Positions 44,129 through 54,410 of a DNA stretch of 64,000 nucleotides are shown here, in pieces. Below the pieces are notes generated by a model, which searched no databases, had not been told where the DNA came from, and saw only the letters and a list, made by a program, of their open reading frames with translations. The DNA is taken from contig CM070596.1 in the NCBI GenBank assembly GCA_036346395.1, positions 22,048,177 to 22,112,176 on the forward strand, in the 5' to 3' direction. The stretch is from Hsuehochloa calcarea. Its lineage: Eukaryota; Streptophyta; Magnoliopsida; Poales; Poaceae. Made by a program: the position numbers and the translations under genes. The stretch's first letter is position 1. Every line of letters begins with the position of its first letter.

Positions 44129-44857
44129 CTATAAAGGAGTCATCTTGATGCTCGCCTGATAACTATTGTTATAAGCGAACTCTGCCAAAGCCAGATGGTC
44201 CTCCCAACTGCCCTTCCAAGATAGTACACAAGCACGGAGCATATCCTCCAAAGTCTGAATGGTCCGCTCTGACTGACCATCTGTTTGAGGATGAAAAGCC
44301 GTACTGAGGGATACTGTCATGCCCAACGCAGCCTGAAGACTCTGCCAGAACTTAGAGACAAACTTGGCATCCCGGTCGGAAACAATTGACTTAGGCACAC
44401 CATGCAGTCTCACCACCTCTCAGATATACAACGGAGCCAGATCCTACGCGGTATTAGTTGTCTTCATTGGAATGAAGTGTGCGGACTTGGAAAACCTGTC
44501 CACCACGACCCAAACAGCGTCTCACCCCCGAGAAGAGCACGGCAAACCGACCACGAAGTCCATAGTGATGTGCTCCCACTTCCACTCAGGAATTTCCAAA
44601 GGCTGCAACAAACTGGCAGACCGCTTATGCTCGGCCTTCACCTGCTGACATACGCCACAAGATGCGACATACTTAGAGATGTCCACTCTCATGCGTTTCC
44701 ACCAAAAGACCTGCTTCAGATCTTGATACATCTTGGTCTCTCCCGGATGTACAGTGTACGGAGTCCGGTGAGCCTCACAAAGAATATCATCGTTCACCTC
44801 TAATTTCTGGGGTACACACAGCCGGCCTCTGAAGCGAACTGCACCACACTCGTCCAA
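44129..44857 (-). pseudogene. E6 integrase finger and catalytic core, in two frames
   Basis: 44522-44857 holds HRTPYTVHPGETKMYQDL, CGVCQQVKAEH (the H-H-C-C finger) and ITMDFVVGLP, the first catalytic Asp. 44129-44416 holds IVSDRDAKFVSKFW (second Asp) and FHPQTDGQSERTIQTLEDML (Glu). The region between is interrupted by a stop or frame change near 44420-44520, so all catalytic residues survive but not in one chain. Confidence 0.85.
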
Positions 44858-44866
44858 ACTGAAATA

Positions 44867-46393
44867 TCAGGAACGCCCCTCCGAGATCCTCCTCCGCACC
44901 TCCGAAAGGAGCCGATCATGCTGCTGAGCCTCTCGAACACGCTCGGGAATGGCAGACTGAATAATCATCTGTGTCTCTGCTTGGGCAACTCCAGTGAGAC
45001 AAAAAGAGATACCCATCCTCTCAAACTCCGAGATCAAAGACATTGCTGTTTGAGGGACTCCTGTCCTGCTCAAGGCCTCAGCCACTACGTTGACTTTACC
45101 AGGATGGTATTGGATAGTCAGATCATAATCTTTGATCAACTCCAACCACCTCCGCTGCCTCAAATTCAGCTATCGCGGAGTGAATATGTACTTAAGGCTC
45201 TTGTGATCAGTAAAGATATCACACTGCTCCCCGTATAGATAATGCCTCCAAGACTCCAGCGCAAAAACAACAGCTGCCAACTCCAAATCGTGAGTAGGAT
45301 AGTTCTGCTCATGAACTTTCAACTGTCTAGAAGCATAAGCGATAACTCGCCCTTCTTGCATCAACACACAACCAAGACCAATCCGCGAAGCATCCGTGTA
45401 CACCGTGAAGCGCTTGCCACCCTCGGGCAAGGATAGAATAGGTGCATTCACCAGCTTGCTCTTCAGAGTCTGAAAACCAGACTCGCAATCATCTGTCCAC
45501 ACGAAAGGAACACCCTTCTGCGTGAGTCGGGTCATTGGCTTGGCGATGATGGAGAAATCCTGCACAAAGCGCCGATAATAACCGGCAAGACCAAGAAAAC
45601 TCCGGATCGCTGACACATTGGTTGGCCTACGCCACTGCACCACCGCTGCCACATTCTTCGGATCCACTGTAATACCGTGCTGACTGATGGTATGACCAAT
45701 AAATCCAACCTCGGACAGCCGTAGCACACTTCTTCGGGCCAGATAGAATTTATTCCTCCAAGGGCCTCGAGACTGGTCGAGATTCAACTCGTGATCCTCC
45801 TCCGTCTTGGAATAAATCAGAATGTCATCGATGAAAACCACCACAAAAGAATCCAGGTACTCATGGAGCATCCTGTTCATGGCTTCCATAAAGACAGCAG
45901 GGGCATTTGTTAGTCCAAAAGACATAACGACAAACTCGAAGTGCCCATACCTTGTGCTAAAAGCTGTCTTCTCTCTATCCTCCTCCCTGATCCGTAGTTG
46001 ATGATAACCAGACTGCAAATCAATTTTGGAGAATACTTTGGCACCTCTCAACTGATCGAAAAGATCTTCAATGTGTGGCAAAGGGTACTTGTTCTTGATC
46101 GTCACTTGATTAAGTGTGCGATAATCCACACAAAGCCTCTTAGTGCCATCCTTCTTTCCCACAAACAAGACCGGAGCAGCCCAAGGCGACGTGCTCGGTC
46201 TAATAAACCCCTTAGCTAGGAGTTCGCCCAATCGCTTCTTCAACTCCTCCCGCTCCACAAAGCCATCCGACACGGGACTTATAAATAGGCCGCGTGCCGC
46301 AATAAGATCAATGCGAAATCGGTTCCCGCTCGGTGGCAGACACGAAGCTCCGCTGAAAACATCCGGTACCGCAAGCCACGGTATATCCTCCAC
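44867..46393 (-). pseudogene. pol: E6 reverse transcriptase and RNase H, with in-frame stop
   Basis: Frame 45170-46393 (407 codons) has KDGTKRLCVDYRTLNQVTI, FSKIDLQSGYHQLRI, MSFGLTNAPAVFMEAMN, the catalytic FIDDILIYSK box (about residue 185) and RNase H with FTVYTDASRIGLG and FTDHKSLKYIF. A TAG at 45170-45172 ends it where E5 reads on. The downstream frame 44867-45163 continues without shift (MRQRRWLELIKDYDLTIQYH, NVVAEALSR). The N-terminus (46300-46393) and a stretch after the FIDD box look locally scrambled compared with E5. Confidence 0.88.
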
Positions 46394-46550
46394 CTCAAAA
46401 CGACCTCATGTCCTCAACCATGGCCCACGAAGTCCCGACTTCGCATTCGCCGATTGGGGAACAAGCGCACAAAGAACGAGAGAGTGTATCATGGGCACTC
46501 CCTTGGAAGAAAACTTCACGCCCAGACGGAGACCGCAACGTGACCGTCTT

Positions 46551-46940
46551 CTAGAAGTAAGAAATAACAGCCTGATGCTGCGCGAGCCAATCCATGCCAA
46601 GGATCACATCGAAAGGCTCCAAAGGTATAACCACCAGATTCGCCACGAACTCCTCATCTGCTAGAACCACCACGCAACTGTGGCAAACACGGCATCGAAA
46701 TAAGCCACGGGGAGAACTAACAACCACAGCTCTCCCCACAAACTGCACGGACAAACCTGCCCACTGAATAAAAACCTCCGAGACAAACGAGAAACTAGCC
46801 CCGGAATCAAAAAGAACAGAAGCATCAGCAGAATCAACAAATATGGTACCTGTCACCACGTCTCCACGATCCCTGCCATCAGACGCTGGCATGGCATATG
46901 CCGCGGGAACAGCTGGTGAAGAAGAACCTCCCACGCCCAC
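46551..46940 (-). CDS. E6 protease region
   Basis: 129 codons with VLFDSGASFSFVSEVF (active-site DSG), FVANLVVIPLEPFDVI and LGMDWLAQHQAVISYF, closely parallel to the E5 protease. The upstream gag frame (ending 46853) overlaps it, and a stop follows at 46551 before RT, so it is separated from both neighbours by frame breaks. Confidence 0.82.
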   Translation of the reverse strand: MGVGGSSSPAVPAAYAMPASDGRDRGDVVTGTIFVDSADASVLFDSGASFSFVSEVFIQWAGLSVQFVGRAVVVSSPRGLFRCRVCHSCVVVLADEEFVANLVVIPLEPFDVILGMDWLAQHQAVISYF

Positions 46941-48230
46941 GAAAGTCGGCGTAGGAGTCCACTGAGGTACAGGCGCCGCAGAAGTGAACCCAAGATCCTC
47001 CGTGGAGGCACCGAGACGGGCGGCGAAGGTGCTGATGGCGCCGGCAAGTACCGCGGTGTAGGGGCCGTGGGCAAGAACTGCGGGGTAGGAGCCGCAGCCA
47101 TCATCCTCACGGTGCCGTCAGGACGAGTCGAGCATGCTGAAGGTGAAGGCGCTAACTCCCATTGCAGCTTTCCCTTGGGATTCTGCCTGCACACCACATC
47201 CTTGTGGCTATTGCCACAGATAGAAAACTGTCCGCTCCAAGTGCAGTCAGCCCTACGATGCGGATCTCCGCACCGAAAACACACCAAGCCCAGCCCGGGC
47301 TTCACCGTGGCACGCGATCTGCAGAGCTCCCTCCCAGAGCCGGGCGCCTCATCGCCTCGGTAGGGCTGGTGGCGACGACCTTTCCCCTTCTTGTGCACAG
47401 GGCCTCCAGAGAAGCCCTTCTTCTCGCTATGACCTCGAGGCTGATCTCCTCCAGTGGCCTTGCGGATCTCATCAGTGTAAACCTGCTGCATCTCGATCCC
47501 TGAAGCCCGCTCCACCATGGCACGAAAATCCATGATCAGGAAAGCACCAAACAGGTGGTGGATCGAAGGTCTGAGCCCCTGACGAAACTACCTGGCCTTC
47601 TCCGCATCATCCCGCGCCACATGCGAAACAAAGCGGACTATCTGGTTGAAGCCAACCTCATACTCTGCCACAGATAGCTTGTCTTGCGAGTACTTGCTCA
47701 GGTCGACTTTCATCTAGTCCAGAAAGGTCTCAGGGTAGAACCTTCTCTCAAACTGCTGAACAAACTCCTCCCACGACAGTTATCCATGAGCAGCTGTACG
47801 AGCAATCTGCACTCCCTTCCACCGATCCGGGCCTCTCCCTCGTGGTTGCGCGCAAAGCGCCACAGGATCGGAGGCAATCACCTCAAGCCTCCATCTTGTC
47901 CTCCACGGCGACGGCCATCTGCGGCTCGAGCAGGAGGGGCCGCACCACTAAAACTGGCCAGCCTCAGACCTACCCACTCACGGAGCGAGAGGCCGCTAAC
48001 TGCTCCAATCGCCGCAACCTCCGAAGATCGAACGGCACGAACACGTGGTTCTGCACGCTTGCCTCAACGCACTCACTCTTCTTTGCATGGCCCTCACAGG
48101 TGGCCAACAGCCTCCTCGACTCCCGCCTCACGATTGAGTAACCTCGGCCCCGACCAGTTGGTCGCGCGCTGGCGTATGTAGCTGACGGCCACGACTTCTA
48201 CACGTAGACGGCATCCTGCAGCCACCACCA
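46853..48230 (-). pseudogene. gag: E6 gag with zinc knuckle
   Basis: The frame 46853-47533 contains MVERASGIEMQQVYTDEIRK, a Lys/Arg-rich stretch, and the knuckle CFRCGDPHRRADC (about residue 85), followed by a proline-rich region. The N-terminal half (47540-48230) is recognisable only as GC-rich sequence in several frames. The gag-to-protease junction is also shifted. Confidence 0.72.
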
Positions 48231-48387
48231 TCCACGCTAAAGCAAGAACAAAACATCAAGCCAAAAAAAAACACAAGCAAATAAGCAATGAATTCAACAG
48301 GGTATATGCAAGATATGTAAACCCTTCCCCAACCTACATGTGCAAGTATGTCAATTTAATTGTTTAATTACAACGGACCCTAACCTG

Positions 48388-48399
48388 GCTTTGATACCA
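48388..48399 (-). other. E6 primer binding site
   Basis: Minus TGGTATCAAAGC is the initiator tRNA-Met site with one transition, two bases from the 5' LTR start at 48402. Confidence 0.9.
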
Positions 48400-48401
48400 A
48401 C

Positions 48402-50732
48402 TGTAACACCCCAAGACCCACATTACCCTGGGATGCTACTGAACTATTCTACCACTAGCCAATTTGCAAGACAAATTAAACTGGCAACATTTAATTAACA
48501 TGATAATATAAGCGAAAGCATAAACTACTAGAAAATAACCGAATAAGGAGAACAATGAAATATTCAAAAATCAACTTAACATAATAACCCAAGGAACGGT
48601 TCCAAATTAAACATTGAAGCAATCTTCCATAAGACAGCTAAGCAAAACTAGAATTCTTATGACTTTATTTCAGCATTAAGACAAAATCCATGTGCATCAT
48701 TGTGGTGCTGCTCTACCCTTCACAATGCATGCTCAAAGTCCACCTGTGGGGAGGGGAAAACAAGGGTGAGATATAAATCTCAGCAAGCAAACAGTTTAAC
48801 AAGTTATTTCAACTACGAACAAATAAACATCATCAATAGTTTCATACATACACAACCACCAGTCGTTTTCACAATTAATAAGCCACCACAAACTACCATA
48901 AATCAAATCTCATCAGTTTTTGGTTTTTAAATGGCATATGAATGCAGTTATTTAAATATCCCTTATATGCGTATGAATGCTTGATGCTATGCTCCACATC
49001 ACTCTTGCCAGGGTAGGAATTGCAATGTATCGTATTACGGCAATATACGACACTTCCGCGGGCGAAGAGGTGCATCGTATTACGACAATAAACAATGTTG
49101 TACCAGTACGGTCGTGGCTAAGTGCGGCGACATCCACATATGCAAATGACATGATATGACATGATTGATATGATATTCCATTAATCACATTAATTCATCC
49201 ACAAGGAGCATTAACATACTCTCAACATATCCACATCCACCACTTGTTATTTTCATGTTCGCATTATAACCTTAAGCAAGAATTACACAAGTCTACTATC
49301 AAATTAACAACATACAATAAATAAATTCTTGCTATCAACTCCCCAATTAACAATATCTTGCAATCATGGCATAATGTATCAAATTACGATAATAATGCAA
49401 AATGCAAGTAGAAGGAATAACAAGTTAAACGGTAGCAACCATCTTTCACGATCACTTGCCTCGAACCGACGAATCGAAGCAAAAACAATCAAGAACGCTC
49501 AAGGTCGAGACCACCTGTCCAAAAGGCATCTCTCAGCACCAAGCCACAGCAAACAAGCACAACAAAAATAATTGTAAGCGTCGCTAAACCCCGAACCCGT
49601 ACAAACCCTCTCCACTCAGCACAACAGCAAGAACCCTTCTGCAGCAGTGTTGCTTGACAATTTCGTATCTTTTAAACTAATGGACCAAATATAGAAAGTG
49701 ATACATTTATGGAATCATGACTTAAAAACCTATGATTTTCGTGTGGAACTCCTATTTTTATTCGGATCATAACTAGTTGTAATTTAGTGCCCTAAACAGA
49801 GCAAACTTTCTGATCTTGCAGACTGGACAGCGACACTAAATCGCGTCCCCACGACAGCACAGAGGTTCAAAAATTCTGAAAATTTTATAAAAACTAGAAC
49901 TCTGAATTATCTACAACTTTCGCAATTACGGCCCTAACCATAAAATTAATCTACTATTTTGAAAACCCTAATTACAGTCAGTCTGTACCAATCTGCCCGC
50001 CTAAGGGACAGCGGTATTGCCGACTCCGTATCTCCCAGATCCCACGGTAGAAAAAACTAAACAAAATACAATAGATGCAGCTGGCAATCCTCTACAACTT
50101 TCCTTTTGGGAAGACCCACAAGAAAAATCGTTTTCTAGATCAAAATCATGGAAACAGCCGCGCTACGCGAATCGATCTACTAACAGACAGCACGTAAACC
50201 TTAATCGGGCAATTAATCTAAACTGTCCCATCAAAATCCGTCCCAAGAACCCTAATTACTCCTAAGATCAGAGGGTTTGGGATGAGAGAAAATTACCTAT
50301 CTGAAGAAATTCCCCAATTCCTCCTCTTCTTCTTCTTCTCCTTCCCCTTCTTCTTCTTTGCCTTCTCCTTCTTCTCCTTCTCCAAGGGCAGCAATGGGAA
50401 GCTCCTTGGCAGCAGCAGGGGGAAAGGGAGGCGCCCAAGAGGAGGTGGAGGGAGGGTGGCGGCTGTAGGGAGGGAGGGGGAAAAGGGCTAGGGTTAAAGG
50501 AGAGGGGTGCGGCTTGGGGGGGTGGCGACTTCTTGGGCCCTTGGCCCAAGGGTGGTTGGCCCACCTCCCTGGCAGCCCAACACTGAATTTAAATATAATT
50601 TATATTATATTATATTTCTTTTCTATTGCTCTTCAATTAATATTTTTTCCCTTCCCGCGATTTACCGATAAACCGGCGCCTCCGCGATTGTTTTTTTAAG
50701 ACTTACGCCGAAGCGACAAACATGGTATTACA
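48402..50732 (-). repeat. E6 5' LTR (2331 bp)
   Basis: It pairs with the two pieces of the 3' LTR; the CCAAT target of E7 corresponds to CACAATGC at about 48721. Differences from the sister cluster at 49020-49130 and around 50440-50530. It has the same (TTC)n tract at 50315-50390. Confidence 0.94.
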
Positions 50733-50737
50733 AGTGG

Positions 50738-50893
50738 TAAACCATATATGAATCATACAAACTTATAGTATAGATGTTAAATATGTGTATTTTTATAATT
50801 CCGTAGAATCGCCGATTCTACAATTCGATACTACTATTCGATCCTACCGGAGGCAAATCGATCCAACTTTGGATGTCGACTCCGACTACCTTG
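50738..50893. other. hAT-like element, right end
   Basis: It carries GTAGAATCGCCGATTCTAC, itself an inverted repeat, and ends ACTACCTTG at 50893. No coding sequence. Confidence 0.75.
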
Positions 50894-50901
50894 GTGCTGC
50901 C

Positions 50902-52012
50902 TCCTGCAGCATCACCCTCTCATTTATCTAGTATTCACTATTCCAGGCGTCCTCGTTCTTCACTAGTATCCTTTCTTGGTATCTTGCTGACACCCATATC
51001 TGATCCTCATAATGATGCTCCTCGTTACGTCCTTTGTGATCGAATATCCCTTCGACCTCCTGATCATCTTGGATTTGCTCCGATAGCTCATGCTCTCTAT
51101 GTCACTGAGCCTAGTTCTTGTCATGAGGTTGCTCCTCATTCTGAGTGGAAACTCGCTATGGTAGAGGAGCTTGATGCTCTTCGATGTACGGAGACTTGGG
51201 ATATTGTACCGACACCTGTGCATGCCGTCCGATTACGTGCAAGTGGGTGTACAAGATTGATCTCAGTGAACATTTTTTTATGATTGATCTTGGTTCTCTA
51301 CGTACTTCCTTGGGATTGAGATCTCTTCCTTGGCTGAGGGCTACTACCTCTCCCAGTAGATGTATGTCCAGGATCTTCTTGACCAGTCTGGTCTGACTGA
51401 CACTCGCACTACTGAGACTCCCATGGAGCTATCCCTCCAGCTTCGTGCCACTGATGGTGATCTTCTTGAGGACCCTACTCGATATCATCATCTTGTTGGG
51501 AGTTTGGTGTACCTTATAAGTACTCGTCCTGATATTGCTTATGTTGTATATATCTTGAGTCGGTTCATAGCCCATCCTATCCATCTTCACTACAGTCACC
51601 TTCTTTGTGTTCTTCGTTACTTGCGTGGGACTATCTCTCATCGTTTATTTTTTTTCTAGCTCTACCTCACTACAACTTTAGGTGTACTCTGATGTGAGAG
51701 CTATGGCAGCAGTGACAACAGAGGTTACTTGGCTGAGGTGGTTACTTGCAGATTTTGGAGTGCCTGTGATGGGACTTACGCATCTCTTGTCTGAAAGTAC
51801 AGATGCTATCAGTATTGTCTTGGACCCAGTGAAGCATGAGCTCCCCAAGCACATTGGTGTGGACACTTCATACACTCACTCACAGGTGTAGAAGGGAGTA
51901 CTTGCTTTACAGTTTGTACCATCGGAGTTACAGGTTGCTGACTTTTTCACGAAGCCACAGAGTAGGGTACAACATTTGTATTTTCTCTCCGAACTCAGTG
52001 CGTGTGATCCAC
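50902..52012 (+). pseudogene. pol: E3 copia pol, second part: RT remnants and RNase H
   Basis: The first frame resumes exactly where 11324 stopped and has a proline/serine-rich linker, then HSEWKLAMVEELDALRCTETW and ITCKWVYKI, the start of copia RT. Shortly after 51250 it jumps to text matching the end of RT (YIQDLLD-like VQDLLDQSGLTDTRT, DPTRYHHLVGSLVYL, ISTRPDIAYVVYILS at 51360-51600). The RT core with its catalytic Asp pair is deleted. RNase H follows (VTTEVTWLRWLLADFGVPV, KHIGVDTSY, VPSELQVADFFTKPQ) to about 51980, with one TAG at 51889. Confidence 0.85.
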
Positions 52013-52015
52013 TAT

Positions 52016-52130
52016 GAGTTTGAGAGGGGGTGTTAGAATATAAGTTATTTTGTATTATCTTCTCTATATATGACATACCCCCTCGTACTCTATATATATA
52101 TTGCCCATTGAGCCTCTTGAATATACAACA
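52016..52130 (+). repeat. E3 polypurine tract and start of 3' LTR
   Basis: The purine tract GAGAGGGGG (52022-52030) is followed by TGTTAGAATATAAG at 52031, a typical short copia LTR start. A TATA-like run CTCTATATATATATT is at about 52090-52105. I cannot place the LTR's 3' end: the expected complement of TGTTAG does not appear before other sequence begins at about 52165. Confidence 0.65.
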
Positions 52131-52225
52131 CATTATTCATAAGAAAATACACATAGACATAAGTTTCTCAAGCCACATCAGGTGGTCAAGAATCCTATCC
52201 AAACGCTCGTCTACAGGTGGCATGT

Positions 52226-52790
52226 TCACCTCTTGGTGTTTGCCAACACCTAGATGGCGTAGAGGCTTCGTGGTCAGGTGATCTTCTCAAGAAGCTTGTG
52301 AGAAGGCTCGACGTGTTGTGAGTTGCTTAGTGCTCACCATCTCTGGAGTGGAGGTAGAGTAACCCCGACTGGATTGAGGTGTTGGTTCAGGTTGTGAGCC
52401 AGTCCAATTTGTTTGGGCTTTACCTCAGAGGTGTTGGCTTAATTCATGTAGCCGGTCCAATTCATTTGGGCTTACCTCAACGTGGATTATGGGAGACCGA
52501 TAAGTCTCCAAACACTACGATAAAACATCCTGGCGCCATTGTGATTTGCTCTCTTATGATTTACTTTGTGCAATTTACATTTGCATGTTAAACAAGGATT
52601 GCAAACCTTGACTTAGACTAAGGTTGTTGGTGTACTTAAGGGAAACTAGAATATTTAGGTTTTAATTGTGCAAAAACAAATTGATTTTCACTTCCACATT
52701 AGAAATCGATTTTAACATTATAGATTTTTAGAAAAGGCTATTCACCCCCTCTAGTCGGCCTCCTCGACCTTAGACACCTCCCCTTGCTTA
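52226..52790 (+). repeat. Copia LTR fragment, 3' part, plus orientation
   Basis: It matches 6023-6180 at its start (CTCTTGGTGTTTGCC onward) and ends near TTCACCCCCTCTAGTCGG at 52743-52762, the terminus shared (inverted) with E1, E7 and the solo LTR at 6507. Its 5' part is missing. Confidence 0.7.
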
Positions 52791-52799
52791 CTGCTGTAA

Positions 52800-53935
52800 A
52801 AATTATTGTGCAATGGCAGGGGATGCCATTGGGCCTAGTTGAACAAAATGGTTTCATACTCAGGTGAATGATCATGCAGTAAAGGAGGTGCCGGTAGCAC
52901 ATGTTGGATGAGGTGGAATCGCCTAAGAAGTCACTAAGGACTTAATCTTGTGCGCTATTGTTCTGGGCTTTATCGTACAACCACATGTCTAGTATGGGAT
53001 GGACCTAGCTTATTAATTAGCAATGTGTTGATTTTAGTTATATGATGTGTGGTGTGGGCTCCGAGATAGACCGGTAGATTCACATGGCGCAAGAGGGGGG
53101 CCTCGATTGTGGTGAATGTAACCATTCGGTGCTAAAACCTTAGCGGGCAGAACTGGGTTAAGTTAGAGCTTTGTAAAAGCCTTATGATAATCACTTAGTC
53201 GCACGCCTACGGAAGCGTGTCATGGCCGATATTATAAGTTGATTATCTCTTGTGGGTCAAGCTGTACAATCTCTAGAGAGTGTTAAACTGTTAGAACCAC
53301 CGTGTCCCCAGTTATGGACAATGCATGGTGATTTCACATGGGATATAGAGTTTTTCATAAAATTTTGGATGGTGGAATGGTTCACTAGTTGTTTCAAAGC
53401 ACTTGTTACTTATGTATTTAATCTTTTCAATCTATTTACTGTATTATTGTCGATACTACTTGATGCAAAATAACCATATAGCTATTCCTTGCTCAAGCCT
53501 GGCATGAATATTATTTGCATACTATTCCCTACGATTTGTTGAGTACATTATGTACTCACGGCTTTATGCGTTATTGATCAGGGGCTAAGGAAGACCTACG
53601 GAACCTAGAGTTCTATGAGGAGTACTTCGAAGATTGTGCGAAATCAGACGAGCTCCCCACTCGATTGTCTGTGGGCATGTTGGATGGCCACCATGATTAA
53701 TCTTATTTCCGCTACAAGAGTTCTATTTATCTTTTAAGCCCTGTGTGACAAACTATGTAACCTTTAACCATAAGGTCCATTGCTATTATTTAATAGTATT
53801 TTGTTTATTTCTTAGCTACTTCATTGTGTGGATATCATTTTCATGAATGTTGTCACTGTGTGAGCTAGCTATTGATATTGGGACTAGTTCAGAATACACA
53901 AAGGGTCCGAATTTGCAAATTTAGATCCCGATAGA
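52800..53935 (+). repeat. Gypsy LTR, 3' part, plus orientation
   Basis: No genes. Its end (AAAGGGTCCGAATTTGCAAATTTAGATCCCG region, 53900-53930) is followed by a primer site. A diverged inverted relative lies at 54411-56027. The start cannot be fixed. Confidence 0.6.
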
Positions 53936-53937
53936 TA

Positions 53938-53950
53938 TGGTATTAGAGTC
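53938..53950 (+). other. Primer binding site of a degraded gypsy element
   Basis: TGGTATTAGAGTC matches the initiator tRNA-Met primer site with a transition and a final change. It sits directly behind the LTR end. The leader that follows (53951-54410) has no coding frame and is cut off at about 54411. Confidence 0.7.
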
Positions 53951-54410
53951 ATATCGACTATGGGACGCAACCATAGTTAGCATGGTCGTTATAGTCAAAA
54001 ATTTCAAAAAATATTTTATAAATCAAACCAACCAATTGACATGAATAGTTATTCTCCTCTCGTCTTATTCTTTTGTTTTCTCATCCTATTCTAATCTCTT
54101 CTCATATCATTCTTAGGTTCTTATCTCTTGTATTTCTGAAACTTGGTTTTCAAATTTAAATTGACCTTTCTCACCTCAGTAATCTCTATAGCCAACTCGA
54201 GTCTTCGATGATTAAAGTGATGGATGGCCTAGAAGTTTCGAGATCTGTCGTTTGTGTCTAAGTTGACCACCCATATAAGTAGACTAGTTACCATCGTCTA
54301 GTTCGTGTGTTTTTGGATTTTTCGTTGCTCGTGTTTATTGCTTCCTTTGTAGCCTTTTTGGCTATGCTCTCTTTTGTTTTCTGTCTCTGGGTAGCCTACA
54401 GTTGAACCCA

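Larger units (their letters stand above)
30040..50732 (-). mobile_element. E6: Ty3/gypsy chromovirus, minus strand, TSD AGTGG, interrupted by E7
   Basis: The LTRs are 30040-30364 plus 41420-43393 and 48402-50732. The perfect duplication AGTGG is at 30035-30039 and 50733-50737. Net length without E7 is about 9.6 kb. Minus order is primer site, gag with zinc knuckle, protease, RT/RNase H, integrase, chromodomain. The proteins are close to E5, so it is the same broad clade, but the LTRs differ. At least five breaks disable gag-pol. Confidence 0.95.
11325..50893. mobile_element. hAT-like non-autonomous DNA transposon (780 bp net), interrupted by E4 and E6
   Basis: The outer ends are CAAGGTAGT (11325-11333) and its exact reverse complement ACTACCTTG (50885-50893). 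They are flanked by 8-mers GCGCTGCC (11317-11324) and GTGCTGCC (50894-50901), a 7/8 match. An 8 bp duplication and short CAAGG-type ends fit the hAT superfamily. Net pieces are 11325-11377, 29469-30039 and 50738-50893. They carry many GTAGAATC/GATTCTAC and GATCCTAC words and no coding frame. Removing the element rejoins E3's reading frame exactly, which strongly supports the boundaries. Confidence 0.8.
9754..52130 (+). mobile_element. E3: old Ty1/copia element, plus strand, split by a hAT-like element and four LTR elements
   Basis: Two blocks of one polyprotein remain: 9754-11324 (protease, pre-integrase, integrase) and 50902-52012 (end of integrase region, RT remnants, RNase H). They are followed by a purine tract and the start of a 3' LTR at 52031. 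Everything between is accounted for by nested insertions. The reading frame crosses the hAT excision point without a shift. Gag and the 5' LTR are absent at the left junction (9753/9754). Confidence 0.85.

Noticed and set aside
47684..48181. 165-codon plus frame antisense to E6 gag
   Set aside because: GC-rich shadow of the decayed gag; no family resemblance.
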